Origin: Procambarus clarkii | Taxonomy: Eukaryota; Arthropoda; Malacostraca; Decapoda; Cambaridae | Assembly (NCBI RefSeq): GCF_040958095.1 | Contig: NC_091219.1 | Location: 24,740,702-24,804,701 of the forward strand | Length of the DNA stretch: 64,000 nucleotides | Reading direction: 5' to 3' | In this document: positions 10,890-22,545 of the stretch, piece after piece | How positions within the stretch are numbered: the first letter of the stretch is position 1 | How the letters are laid out: every line of letters starts with the position of its first letter | Position numbers and translations under genes: made by a program | The notes under the pieces: model-generated | The model's input: the letters and a program-made list of their open reading frames with translations, nothing else | The model's database searches: none | What the model was told of the DNA's origin: nothing

Positions 10890-12380
10890 GGGATAATCAT
10901 AGTGCGCTAAATATCACTAACGTCGCCAATACAAGAACAAAAACGCATACGGCGAACAATATCAAAGGTATTGAATTTAACAAGAATTTTATCGAGGGAC
11001 AATTGACAGTGAGGGATGGTCGGGAAGCAAGACACGTAAGTCCAGGAAGTCAGGACATGTAGAGACAACGGTTTGGACAATAAGAAGCAGGGCAGCGCTC
11101 CATTAAGTGCCCGTGAGTTAAACGTGTATGACCAATATACAACCTCACCAGAGCCGTTTCCCACCACTGGTTACGGTGGTAGGAGGAAGGCCACGGGAAC
11201 GCACTACTCTTAAGAGCACGCAATTTGTTACCAGTAACAGAAGACCAACAACCCTGACAACGGGCAAGAATGGGGAAATGAATAACTGGGTAAAAGTCAT
11301 AATAAGGAATACCTTTACGGGAGATGGGACAGGTGCGGATAGCTTCCTTAGCGGCAGTGTCCGCACGCTCATTTAAGAACGCACCAATATGGGAGGGAAT
11401 CCAGCGAAATTCCACTGTCTTAAATCTACTGGAGATAAGAAACAGCCAATGTTGAATTTCAACTACCAAAGGATGGACTGGATTAAAGGATTCTAGAGCC
11501 ATGAGGGCACTGCAAGTGTCAACTACAAACACAGAGGAGGATTGACAGCGAGAAAAGACTTGATGAAGAGCATAGAGAATAGCATAAAGTTCTGCCATGA
11601 AGATGCTAGCCTCCGGAGGCAGGAGACACAAAGGTGCAGTCAGGAAAAACAACAGAGTAGCCTACACCGTCTGCAGACTTAAGACCCATTGGTGAAGACG
11701 GAAATAGAGTGGAAGTGTGAAGAAAAGTCTTCAAGGAAAAGGTGATTTAGAACTGTAGGAGGGGTAAAAGTTTTAGTCATGTCGGTCAAGGCTTACAGAA
11801 TTTAGGAACGGGGACCCCTCCATAGGGGCAAAGACGGAATGACACGAGGGGAAATATTGGTAACACAAACTGAAAGAGCATTTTGTAAGAGAGACAACCG
11901 TACAGAAAGAGATAGGTGGTGAAGGGGAACAGGAACCACAGGATGGGTAAAGGTCAAGGCATGACATAAGCAAGAGTGAGGGTGCTGTAAGGACCGTGCA
12001 AGGTGGAGAAGACAGTAGCGATCATGGCGATCCTGTAGAAACAGGACGCCAGTTTCAACATACAGGCTTAGGGTAGGTGTCGAAGGAAAGGTACCAGAGC
12101 TGAGCCGTAACCCAGTATGATGCAGTGTGTCCAGATGGTGAAGGGTAGAAGGAGAAGCAGACGAGTAAACAGGGCCATAATCGAGTTTAGACAGAACGAG
12201 AGAGGAATGTAAAGAGAGGAGCAGTGTCGATTAGCTCCCCAAGAAGTATGGGACATGACCTAAAGTTAGTTAAGGGCCTTAGAGCATTCAACTCGGACGT
12301 AAAAAATATGGGGCGACAAAGACAAACGAGTGTCAAAGATTAGCCCTAAAAGCTTTAGCAGATTCTTTGTACAAAAGGGG
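10890..12380 (-). mobile_element. Second copy of the RNase H-bearing non-LTR retrotransposon (relic)
   Basis: Homologous along its length to 6130-7720. The RNase H segment is in one frame at 11652-11050 and shows AELYAILYAL, DTCSALMALESF, WIPSHIGAFLNERADTAAK and HRNQWWETALVRLYIGHTRL. Here NERADTAAKEA is in frame, unlike the 6.2 kb copy, while other parts of the RT region are broken by stops and indels. The 5' end is cut by a SINE fragment at about 12385. No intact polymerase remains. Confidence 0.75.
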
Positions 12381-12384
12381 ATGA

Positions 12385-12475
12385 CCCCTGTTACCTAACA
12401 GTAAATAGGTATCTGGGAGTTAGCTGTTACAGGCTGCTTCCTAGGGGGGTGCGTGTGTGGGAGAAAAACAAATTT
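12385..12475 (+). repeat. Fragment of the GCCCCTGTTACCTAGCAGTA SINE
   Basis: CCCCTGTTACCTAACAGTAAATAGGTATCTGGGAGTTAGCTGTTACAGGCTGCTTCCTA matches the 3' body of the SINE present at 20606-20748 and 23821-23930 (described in words: poly-purine AGTAAA, then AGGTA-CTGG, then GGGCTGCTTCCT). Confidence 0.6.
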
Positions 12476-13229
12476 AGTAGTTAACCACTGAACTGCTCTG
12501 TCTCCAAATAACACCCTGGTGCACAAGAAATAAATTCTTTCCAAAAATTTTTTTTCTCTTCTTATATTGTTAAAATGCAGAGTCTGATCACGGGGAAACT
12601 AAACAAAAAATATTGTATGTGACTTACTTTAGCTGCGATGGAGCTGGGAAGTTGAGCAAATTATGGGCGCTGAGCGTTGGAGCGATGGGGGTCTGTCGGC
12701 CCGCCACCCCGTGCGACGGCAGTTGCTGCGAATAAAATGTTGCGCAATTATTTTGAAGTTTCTCATTCATTTCTTCTTTTTTTTTGCTGTAATATTATTT
12801 AAAAGTGTGTAATTTGTGGAATTTATATAATTCAAAGTATAGAACATCGCTATGCCCAAAATTATGGGTCTCATATATGCGACATATTCTACAATCAAAC
12901 AGTGTTTTTGCTGTTATTACACTATATACACACATTGTATATACCCATCTACGTATGTATTCACCATAACGATCCACTATGTTGGTATGGTGAGCCCAAA
13001 AAACATGAGTGAGCTGCCACACCCTGCCAGTCCTCCCTCCCTCCTCCAACACATTACTCGCCAACATTCCTCCTCCCAAAATACTGTTATTGTGTTTATT
13101 ACACTATTTACACACATTATGTATAAGTATGTACATGTTTTATTCATGTACATACGTACATACTTGCCATCTCCTCACCTCTCTCTCTTGCCTACTTAAT
13201 GCTCTTGCTTCCCTCATCTCATCACAATC

Positions 13230-13308
13230 GACTTTATAATGGTCCAGGACGGATCGAAATGTCGTCGTCTATTCAATTTCCAGTGTGTGGTTTGGTCAAC
13301 AATGAAAT
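13230..13308 (+). repeat. Dispersed decapod repeat
   Basis: The stretch around ATAATGGTCCAGGACGGATC and AGTGTGTGGTTTGGTCAACA is a dispersed repeat I recognise from decapod sequence. It abuts the Tigger-like relic. Confidence 0.4.
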
Positions 13309-13786
13309 CTTCATGCAAGATCTTATAAAGAAAACCCCTAGAACGAGTTTTGCAGATACGAAAGAGTTTAAGGTGAGTAGGGGATGGTTTGAGAAATTTT
13401 GAAAAAAAAAACGTGGTATTCATAGTGTTGTGAGGCATGGTGAGGGTGCCAGCTCAGACAAAGTAGGGGCTGAAAGATTTGTTCGTGATTTTAAAGATTT
13501 TGTAGATACTGTATTGATGGATATATTCCACAACAAGTGTTTAATTGTGAGGAGACATGGCTATTCTGGAAAAAATTGCCGATGAGGACATACATTACCC
13601 AAGAGGAGACGTCACTGCCCGGACACAAGCTAACTTGTGTCAGGATAGGCTAACTCTTGTGCTGTGTGGCGAGTTGAAAATTAAACCCTTGCTCGTGTAT
13701 CATTCCGAAAATCCAAGAGTTTTAAAAAATATATAACGTGCAGAAAAACTGTGATGTAGAGTGGTTTGCCCTGCCATCAAAAAACC
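13309..13786 (+). pseudogene. Tigger/pogo-like transposase, middle part (copy A, left piece)
   Basis: Starting with LIKKTPRTSFADTKEF and SRGWFEKF, which are hallmarks of the second DNA-binding half of Tigger transposases, this runs + strand into the DDE domain. Broken frames include YSGKKLPMRTYITQEE (compare the usual W-K-x-M-P-x-R-T-x-I) and KLNPCSCIIPKIQEF (compare K-P-L-x-I-Y-H-S-x-N-P-R). It is cut at the A-run 13781-13786, where a 5.8 kb element is inserted, and resumes at 19614. The matching N-terminal half lies inverted at 20265-20605 and 23931-24285. Confidence 0.7.
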
Positions 13787-14343
13787 AGCGTTGAATGTAA
13801 TGAAACGCCATTTTCTGGGTGAGACCCGGAGGCTCCCCGGAGCTTTACCGGCTGATATGCTAATGTCAGACTTTGGCATCAGTCATGTGTATGGAGTTCT
13901 AGGGCCTACCGGGGACCACGAGCCAGAACCTGGCCCCCTCAGAGAGGCAAGGGGAGCAATGGCCTATAGAAACCCCCGTGTGGTTGGAAGCATTCTATGT
14001 CTGCCATCGACCGGGTCAAGCATCCAGAAAGGTAAGCATTCCAAAACAAACCCCTATTCTGGTGAAAATTGCTACCTAAGCCGAACTAGTGGATAGAACT
14101 CTTCAACAGAAAACAAGGAAACTAGTATGACATCATACGTCACCGCGCCGCTGTCTGCGCAGCTCCCCCATCCCCGGGAGGGGGAAGGGGGAGCCCCAGA
14201 CCTCCCACGCCGGCTATCCACCCATCAGTTCTGAGGCTGGATGTCAAAACACGCGAAAAACGCCGACCGGAGGGAGGGAGGGTTGCCGGGGAGCCTTCGG
14301 GTCTCACCCAGAAAATGGTGTTTCATTACATTCAACGCTGGTT
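13787..14343. mobile_element. 557-bp element with about 55-bp terminal inverted repeats
   Basis: Begins with CCAGCGTTGAATGTAATGAA...CATTTTCTGGGTGAGACCC and ends with its inverse, GGGTCTCACCCAGAAAATGG...CATTACATTCAACGCTGG. The interior 13836-14240 is inversely repeated at 19197-19592. Non-coding; the open frame at 13761-14096 is a by-product. It is immediately followed by the start of the larger element. Confidence 0.6.
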
Positions 14344-15552
14344 TTCTGGGGGGAGCCCCGTCGGCTCCCCGGAGCTAACTACCCACAGAGGAAGGTCAAA
14401 GGGACAGAACCGGGAGGCGGACACCACGCACCCCCCAAGGAGGCGAGACAACCGGCAGCAAACGCCAACCCAAGGCGCCACAGCCCCGAAAATCCCGGGA
14501 ACAACACGAGAACCACAAGCAGCAAGGCCCCTGCACGAACACCAAAAATCCATGCCCGAAAGACCGCAAGGCCACGTCGCTCAGACGGCAGCGAGAGCAG
14601 CGAAGCCACGAACGCCACAGGCATGAGGGAAGAACACGGCTGACCACCCGGGACACTATCACCCGCGAACCGGGAAGAACAGAACCGGATCAACGCAAAA
14701 CGCGCTCCGGACCCAAACGCCGTGGCACGCAAACAACAGCGGAGGGCCGCCACTGAACACAAAAACGACACACCCCCGGCCCGACCAACGAAGCACCAAC
14801 AAACCCTGGACCTCTCCAGAATGCAGCAGCCCCACCCCGCGCCAGAAAAGATGGAGACTGCTGCCACCAAACAACCAAAACGCTAAAACCGAAGGAGCAA
14901 GAAAACTCAGCGACTCAACCCCCAGAGGCAAAGGCCCAAAGGAAAGAGCCGACGAAAAAACACACCGGAACCGAAGGGGCACTACCAACCGAGGAGAAGA
15001 CAGAGCACGCTGACCAGAGACCAGGATGGTGCAAGCGGCGCACGAACAGGCCGGAGGTGAAACGACGCACAAGACAGCTGACTAACGGTGCAGAAGCAAC
15101 ACCAAGACCAAAAGCAAGCTGAAGCAGCTCCGCCTGCGCCGCACGAAAAGAGGCGACAGTATGTGGCAAGACGACGGCCCCCAACCCCCACTAGAAAACC
15201 AAGCCGAGAGTAAACCAAGCTAACAAGAGTAACCACCTAAGAAGGGACAGGAAAAGGAAGGACCGCCAAAATACCCCATACTGCCGCCAAGAGAAGCACA
15301 CAGGTGGGACACCTACCACGAAGCCACCCGACCACCAACCGGAGGCGAGACCACGAGGCAGAACATAAGCAGCCCCGACAAGGCCCCTCCGAGCCCAGGA
15401 AAAAGGCGGAGCCGCAAGAAGATCTCGGGCGCGACCACCGAAACCCAGGCGGCACAAGGAGATGGAACGTCTGCCGAACAGAAAAACTCCCCAAAGCATG
15501 CAAGCCCGCCAGGAGTTCAGAAACGACGGGTCCAACGCGAGACATCGCAAGA

Positions 15553-15564
15553 CCCCCCCCCCCC

Positions 15565-15642
<78 letters not shown>
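15553..15642. repeat. Homopolymer C13-A77
   Basis: Thirteen C then about 77 A. The neighbouring sequence is neither T- nor A-rich, so it may be a retroposed poly(A) tail or an amplified run. Its exact length is unreliable in any assembly. Confidence 0.9.
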
Positions 15643-15646
<4 letters not shown>

Positions 15647-16454
15647 GGGCAAGCGAGGAAACCAAAGAAGGCGGAAGGGTCGCCGCCAGAACAGGACCCG
15701 AACCAAGGGGCACGAACAACTGCAATAGACCGAGACAAAGAAGCACATCACAGGACACAGGCTGACCAACGCCTAAGAACACACGCAGAACATCCCTGCT
15801 GCAGAGGAGGCAGGAAGAAAGAGCAGAAGCACAAAAAACCCCAGGAGAACAACCAGGGGTGGACAAGCAGGCAGGGACAAAAACCCCACGCAATCCCCAG
15901 GCACAAAACGGCAGCAAAGTGCCACTCCACAACCGGACACAGGAACAAGGACACGCCACCGTGAAACACGGTACCAATGCACACGTGCAGCAGCAGCAAT
16001 AGGCACCACTGCAACACGTAAATAGCAACTCCCCTCTGCAAAGGCAGAGAACGGAGCAGGCAGACCCCAGACAGGGCCAACGGAGACACGACAAAACCCT
16101 GCAGGCCCAGAAACCTGCACCAGGCGACCGACGGCGGAGAAACCCCGCTCGATACCTGCTGGATGAGGTACTGGGAGCTCTTTTACACCTGAAGCCCGGC
16201 CCAAGGTCAGGCTAGACCGGCCAGAGGATGGCCCACCAGGCAGCTACTAGGAGCAGTCCACCGGCCCACATACCCCCACAACCAGGACGGGCCGGAACTG
16301 CCATACGAAAACAGGCCAGTGCGCCCTGGAAGTCCACGGACGAACCAGCAAGAAGGCTTATGCTCGCAAGTAGGTCGTGTAACAAGCACAGACCTCTGAT
16401 GGTAATACAGTGTTCCCCAAAGGTGCCAATAGCACCATTGCACTCCACTGGTAC

Positions 16455-16540
16455 TATCCCGCAAGTTCTACCAGATAGGCGGGACCCAAGAGCCAGAGCT
16501 CAAATCCTGCAAGCACAGCCAGGAGCCTTACCAGGTGAGT
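16455..16540 (+). repeat. Decapod repeat tail inside the GC-rich element
   Basis: GCGGGACCCAAGAGCCAGAG...CTCAAATCCTGCAAGCACA and AGGTGAGTACA match the tail motif at 1780-1850 and 27045-27100. Confidence 0.5.
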
Positions 16541-17221
16541 ACAGAACCAACCCTACAACCCCCACACCTCACAACATTAAAAAAGGAGGGTCCCCTGAAT
16601 GACTCCAGCATGGGTTGGACATGCACATGAGGGGGACAGGAAGGGGTGATAAAGGGACAGTCACTGGTGTGCGAACGGTCTCAGTCGTACAAAAATATAC
16701 CTAAATAAAGACAGGTATATAAACACCGCCGCATCCAGCGCCCAGCCAAAAGACGCCAGACAGCAGAAACTCACCTGGCGAATGGTGGCACGAACTTGAC
16801 ACGACTCAACCGTGCCCAGATGAACTTGGGAGCACCGCCAGGTGAAGACGCCAGAGCCGGACCCTGCCGGACCCGCAGGAGAGCAGGGAGAGGCAGAGGT
16901 CCACACCCATGACACAGGGAAAACCGCGGTGTCCTCCCCACAACTGGGAACCAGGACACCCCCGGCGTGAAGGGGCACATACCGCAGCAAGGGAGAAGAA
17001 CGAGAGGCGAAGCACTGTAGCAAAAAAGGGCGCAAAACACCAGCACTGAAACACCGCCCAGACCAAAACAAACTCCACGGCGCATGCGCATAACACGCTG
17101 GCCGAACCGCACACCTTCCCTGTGGGAAGGCGCCAGCCAGGACTACTGCACGAGAAAAGGAGCCAAAAGAGGAAGCAGGAACAATAAAACCGGCCAAAGA
17201 AGCAAAGAGCCCAAAAAGGAG

Positions 17222-17500
17222 CCCAACCAGGCGACAAGTAGCCCAACCGGGCGACAAGTAGCCCAACCGGGCGACAAGTAGCCCAACCGGGCGACAAGTA
17301 GCCCAACCGGGCGACAAGTAGCCCAACAGGGCGACAAGTAGCCCAACAGGGCGACAAGTAGCCCAACAGGGCGACAAGTAGCCCAACAGGGCGACAAGTA
17401 GCCCAACAGGGCGACAAGTAGCCCAACAGGGCGACAAGTAGCCCAACAGGGCGACAAGTAGCCCAACAGGGCGACAAGTAGCCCAACAGGGCGACAAGTA
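17222..17500. repeat. 20-bp minisatellite, about 14 copies
   Basis: The unit GCGACAAGTAGCCCAACAGG is tandemly repeated, with an A-to-C variant (CCGGGC) in the left five copies. Because 20 is not a multiple of three, all frames stay open and give a repetitive CWATCRPVGLL peptide; this is not evidence of a protein. Confidence 0.95.
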
Positions 17501-19613
17501 CGAGGAGCCGACAGACGTTCCAATAACGCGGGAAGTAGCGAAAAACCTTCCCGTACCCTCGAGAACACAGAAGCCAACACTAGTCCCGAAGGCACACGAA
17601 GGCGCAGGCGCACCCGAGATCAGAAGTCACGCAGAACCCCATCGAACGGGGAAACATGACAAAAACACCGTCCAAAAAAGGGGTGGGAGGAAACATCCAC
17701 CCACAGGACGGAACCAACCGACTCAAAGGCCAAGGAACCGAGCCCGGGGAGGGGCCGACGTCCAACAGCACGTACGGCGAGTGGGGAGGAAAGACCCCAC
17801 TCCGCGTAACCACAAGCCCCGCCTAGAGGGGGGATAAAAACCCCCACGGGGTCTAACGGGGCCAAGGCCCCCCCCCAAGTCAGTCCCTCCCCAGCCCCGG
17901 GAACCTACACGACAGGCCCCGGGAACCTACACGACAGGCCCCGGGGCCGAGCCGTTCCCCCAAAGCCCCGGCCGTACCAGAAAACCGGGGCAGCCGTGAA
18001 AACACTAAGGAAGGGAGCCCACTGGCAGACTCATACAACACGGCTGGAGGAACAGGCTCAAATGCCCCCGTCACTACCCCGGAAGGGGAATTCCCCGAGA
18101 CTGCCCGAGTCTCAACACCAAAAACCCCGCCCCGAACCTACAGACGGTAAGGAACCAGATGCAGGCAGGAAGGGTGAACCAGGGGAAAGACAAGGGGGCG
18201 TGGATGGAACCGAAGCAACCAACACCCCCAAGTCCCAAAACGAACTACAACGGGGCAGCCCCGGGGCTCCTGGGGAGGAAACCACGAGAACGTTGCCACC
18301 ACCAAGGCTCAAGTGCAACGCCCCTGCTGCCCGCACCCGCTTTGTTAGCACAACTGGGTAACCGAGCCACAACGAGCATCCAAACTCGCAGGACTCCGGG
18401 TCGAAGGTGTCACCGACCCCACAGGCAGCAGACGGAGGCAAAACAGAGAGTCACCCAGAGACAAAGGGTGAGAGCAACCCTCAAACTCGCTGGAAGCGAG
18501 GGGGGGACTCTGGGGTCACATCCATCGGACCCGCGCGCCCCCAGGGGTTTTCCAGGGTCCCGAGCGTTTACTTTAAGAGGACTCGCGCTCAGGTAATCCC
18601 AGGCAGGGTACTGCTAACCGGCACCCAAAGCTACCAAACAACTTTCTAAGAGCTGAACCCCCGGGACGTGTACACTCACGGGGACCTAGCAGGGGTACCA
18701 CCAGAAAATACTCAGAACACAAGGGACACAAGGGGCAAGAACGAAGGCAGACCCCCCCACCAGGTAGATAAACAAAAAGAAAAAGAAAACCCCGCAAGAG
18801 GACAGCGTACCCAAGCGGAACAGAGCCGGCCGCTATGATTGGTAAAGACAAGCTGCACAGTACCCTGCGCCCCACCAGTGCAAACACTGCCCCTTACTCT
18901 AAGGCGTACAAGGGAGACAGAACACCCAAGCACACAAAGAGCGGCCGAAAACCAAGCAGTAAACGGCCAAGCAGGGGCAGGACCCAAGGAACTTGTGGAA
19001 GGTGGCCCCAAGCCCCAAGGGCAGTACTTACAGGGCACCTAGGGAAGGGAACCCTAGGCGCATGCAGCCCGAGTACTGAAGAATCACTCCCGGCTCACGC
19101 ACCACCTAGAAAACAGACACCACACTCTAGGTACAGTGCTGAAACAACCACTGGAGCCGGAGCACATAACCATTGCCTATAGCATCAGCCAAAGAACTGG
19201 TGGGTGGATAGCCGGCGTGGGAGGTCTGGGGCTCCCCCTTCCCCCTCCCGGGGAGGGGGGAGCTGCACAGACAGCGGCGCGGTGACGTATGACGTCATAC
19301 TAGTTTCCTTGTTTTCTGTTGAAGAGTTCTATCCACTAGTTCGGCTTAGGTAGCAATTTTCACCAGAATAGGGGTTTGTTTTGGAATGCTTACCTTTCTG
19401 GATGCTTGACCCGGTCGATGGCAGACATATAATGCTTCCAACCACACGGGGGTTTCTATAGGCCATTGCTCCCCTTGCCTCTCTGAGGGGGCCAGGTTCT
19501 GGCTCGTGGTCCCCGGTAGGCCCTAGAACTCCATACACATGACTGATGCCAAAGTCTGACATTAGCATATCAGCCGGTAAAGCTCCGGGGAGCTGACGGG
19601 GCTCCCCCCAGAA

Positions 19614-20264
19614 AATATCTGCAAGAGAAAAGTTTGACACTAAAGGGCCTGCTTCTCGACAATGCTCCTGCTCATCCTCCAGACTTGGAGGATGCATTGT
19701 TGGGGCCACTTTTTTTTTTTTTAGGGATATTCCTGCATGGGCCCTAAGTTTCTGGCTAATGAACCAATGACATGAAGGAGGAGTTTTCAACCTACCTTGT
19801 GTTAGGTGTGCAGGGGTCAATAGGCTGAACATAATGTCAGGAGTAAAGGGGGGCGTTTGCCTCTTCAAACACAATTGTGACCATCTTCATCTCTTCGAAC
19901 TATCCTAAATGCTCTCTTCACCTGTCTGACCAAATTGGGTGTCCAGACCACCTTTGAATCTGAAATTGTAAAATTAATAGTGATTTCAGAATATTCAGTC
20001 CATTTATACTAACAAAATTATATACAGTATACTGTAATTGAAATTTTACAGAATGATAAAGGCAATTTAGTAACTTTGTTAAAATGCACATGGGGGAAAT
20101 ACATGAAAATAGGTTAATATTGTTTGTAAGGTTGATGGGAAATGTTTATTACTTTTATGATTTAAAAGATGTATAGCCCTGATACTCCATCCTGGGTGCA
20201 TTCCACCAGGTAATGACCACAGCAAAAGTTTTCCACAAGGCTCTATTGTCACACAAACTTTTCA
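19614..20264 (+). pseudogene. Tigger-like transposase, C-terminal DDE part (copy A, middle piece)
   Basis: Continues the frame interrupted at 13786: a Y-L-Q-E-K-S-like block, then LLLDNAPAHPPDLED-like residues (the D-N-A-P-x-H motif of the pogo/Tigger DDE domain), followed by degenerate sequence to a stop-rich tail near 19925. The rest to 20264 is AT-rich and collinear with 24930-25260 in copy B. Confidence 0.65.
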
Positions 20265-20605
20265 CATTTTCAAACTTGATTCATCTTTTTCCCCCTCGTT
20301 CCAGGGGTTTTCTTTAAAAGGTCTTCATGCAAATGCCTTGGTTTCTCACAAATGATGGCCTCTGAAATGCTATCACCTGCTAACTCTTTGTTGTGTATCC
20401 AAATTAATAAAAACTTTTCAACATCCTCAAGTGTTTGTGTTCTTTGTTTCGGGATTGTTGATATGCCTTTTGCCACTTTAACGCTCATAATGTCCTTTTT
20501 CTTAGCAAGTATAGTGCATATTGTTGACATAGATTTGTTGTACTGCCTAGCTAGTTCAACCACCTGTGCACCATTTTGACGTTTATGAATGCTCTCTTGT
20601 TTTTC
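20265..20605 (-). pseudogene. Tigger-like transposase, N-terminal half, inverted (copy A)
   Basis: On the - strand the frame 20563-20270 reads ELARQYNKSMSTICTILAKK then IPKQRTQTLEDVEKFLLIW and AGDSISEAIICEKPRHLHED. This is the helix-turn-helix pair of a pogo/Tigger transposase. It ends at LLKKTPGT, the same point at which the + strand half begins at 13309, so the two halves of one protein now face opposite ways. A SINE interrupts it at 20605; it continues at 23931. Confidence 0.75.
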
Positions 20606-20748
20606 CTCTATGCTGTCGGCCGAGCGGACAGCACGCTGGACTTGTGATCCTGTGGTCCTGGGTTCGATCCCAGGCGCCGGCGAGAAACATTGGGCAAAGT
20701 TTCTTTCACCCTATGCCCCTGTTACCTAGCAGTAAAATAGGTACCTGG
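20606..20748 (+). mobile_element. tRNA-derived SINE, left part
   Basis: GTCGGCCGAGCGGACAGCAC...CTGGACTTGTGATCC is a tRNA-like 5' region with an A-box-like GGCCGAGCGG and a B box GGGTTCGATCCC, followed by the decapod SINE body CCCTATGCCCCTGTTACCTA. It is split by a 3.07 kb insertion at 20749 and continues at 23821. The SINE lies in the Tigger relic, whose empty site TTTTTCCTCTATGGTCATTC is preserved at about 25606. Confidence 0.75.
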
Positions 20749-21389
20749 ACCTAGATTCAGGAAGCTCTGTGTATTTCTTCGTAAGTGGGTTTGCTACGAA
20801 GGTTCCTAAGTGCGCCCTAAGAAGATGCTTAGGTGCGATTCAATAAGGTATACTTAGGAAGAAAATTGTTGGTTCACCTGCGTGCCGATAGAGGTCACTA
20901 CTGTGTTTCGTTTGGCCAATCAGAGAGCAGCAACATTCTTCATATTGAAGATTTAGCGCTGGCTTATCGGAGCTCTACTGCCTCCTATTTACGTTGAATT
21001 TTCTTATAAAATTAGTATATTTCGAAGTAAAACAATGTTTTTTCAACTTCTACAGCCAGCACCGACATTGTAGTAAACAAATATGTTACATTTGTTGTTT
21101 ACCTACGTAATTCTAAGAGATACTGTGTAGCTGTCCTTGTTGCTCGGAAGATGCGGTGACAATTATTGTATATATTTACTGAATTTACCCAAGGGCCACT
21201 AACTATCTAGTGACCTCGAAGAGGACAAAGCCGGCGGCTTGTTAAAGGGCCCGCCAATTGTCTTAATGATATTTTTTAGCTGGAATTTGGCATTTACGGC
21301 TTCAGCGGGTAGGCGGTTCCATGGGTTTATAGCCCTCTTGGTGGAAAAAAAACATCTGTTTTCAGTCCTACTTGAGAGAACATACTCTC

Positions 21390-21545
21390 TAACACTATAG
21401 CTGTGATTGTCCTGTTATCAGTGACTTCATACCAAATGGTATGAGGTATTTTGAGCTCTGTAATTACTTCATACACTCAGGAATATTGGAAGATATTCTT
21501 GTGCTGCACCCAGATTTTGCCAGTGGAGGCTAATAGATCAGTATT
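21390..21545 (+). mobile_element. Retrotransposon C-terminal relic
   Basis: CTGTGATTGTCCTGTTATCA...GGTATGAGGTATTTTGAGCT and the following words are collinear with 29550-29690, where they encode the Cys-containing end of a non-LTR polymerase (YICDCPVISDF). Frames are partly broken here. Confidence 0.55.
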
Positions 21546-22424
21546 AAGTATTTTGTTCTCTCCTAATTCCATGTATGACTGGCCATCCTGTGAGGTGAGG
21601 ATGTTGGGTGAGCTTGTAGCTGGTTTTTGATCTACATTGTGTGGTCCTTTAGACAGAATAGGGAAGCAGCACATTGCTGTGTATACCTAAACATGTTTAA
21701 AAATACATTGTTTGAGAGGAGTTTTGTAGAAACTGGTAAGAGTAATTATAATATAATGTTTCCATGATTCAGTGCTTACCTCTTGTGAAAATTGCTTAGA
21801 GTTGTTTAGTCAGAGTTGATTTGTTTTTTGTATTGAGGCTGGTATTTTCTAAATTGATTCCATGTACAGTATGTCTAACCATCTTGTGAGATGGGAGTAT
21901 TAGATAAACTTATAGCTAGTTTTTTATCTACACTGTGTAATATTCCATATAGAATAGGGTAGCAGCACATTGCTGTGTATACCTAATCTTCTTAATAAAA
22001 AAAATCAGTAATAAAGATTTTAAATTATAGTTTGTATTATTACAAATACAGTACTGTATTATCCTTATTAAATCATGTTGACCATGGATCATTAAGATCT
22101 CATGTTGATATGTAATACAAGTCATATTTCTTTTGAACTGCTAATCATTCATTAAATTGTGCATTATGTCTCAATTTTTCACTTCCTTGGATATACTGTA
22201 CAGTACAAAAAGATAGGATAAAAATAAACCAGTAATATTTCTTTCATTATATTTTTCATTTAAATAACTGCATCAATATTTTTACAGCTGACAGGATTTG
22301 TTTTCCCATACAGGTGCATTATTTGTTAAAAAAATTTGGTTTATTGTTACACACAATGGTGCTACATAGCCTTCCCAGCTTGGTGCCTTCTTTTAATACT
22401 TACTGATTAAAAAATAAATAATAA

Positions 22425-22545
22425 ATACATTTTATTCAGGAAAAGTACATACAGTTGATTTACAAACATAATGTTGGATTTATAGGCAGAGCTAGTACAT
22501 ACAATACCTAAAGCCACTAATACTCATAGCATTTCGGGCAAGGTG
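22425..22545. repeat. Dispersed repeat with AGCATTTCGGGCA end, second copy
   Basis: Same block as 1198-1330, about 90% alike by eye. Confidence 0.6.

Larger units (their letters stand above)
14344..19613. mobile_element. 5.3 kb GC-rich inverted-repeat element
   Basis: The left end TTTTCTGGGGGGAGCCCCGT...GCTCCCCGGAGCT is the inverse of the right end at 19579-19613. Just inside the right end about 395 bases repeat the 13836-14240 block inversely, including the CCACGCCGGCTATCCACC and AGCCGAACTAGTGGATAGA words. The interior is about 60% GC with many overlapping open frames on both strands and no domain I recognise. It contains a C13-A77 tract and a 20-bp minisatellite. It sits inside a Tigger relic, and the target sequence is intact in the second Tigger copy near 24615, which fixes the insertion site. 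Confidence 0.65.

Noticed and set aside
15191-16094. ORFs of 192-285 codons with poly-Phe or poly-Lys
   Set aside because: They run through the A77 tract in a GC-rich repeat; no domain and all frames are open.
17222-17500. CRISPR-like regular repeat
   Set aside because: Direct tandem repeat without spacers in a eukaryotic genome. The same applies to the other regular arrays in the window.
16661-17613. ORFs with CWATCRPVGLL repeats
   Set aside because: 20-bp minisatellite; identical peptide appears in three frames of one strand.
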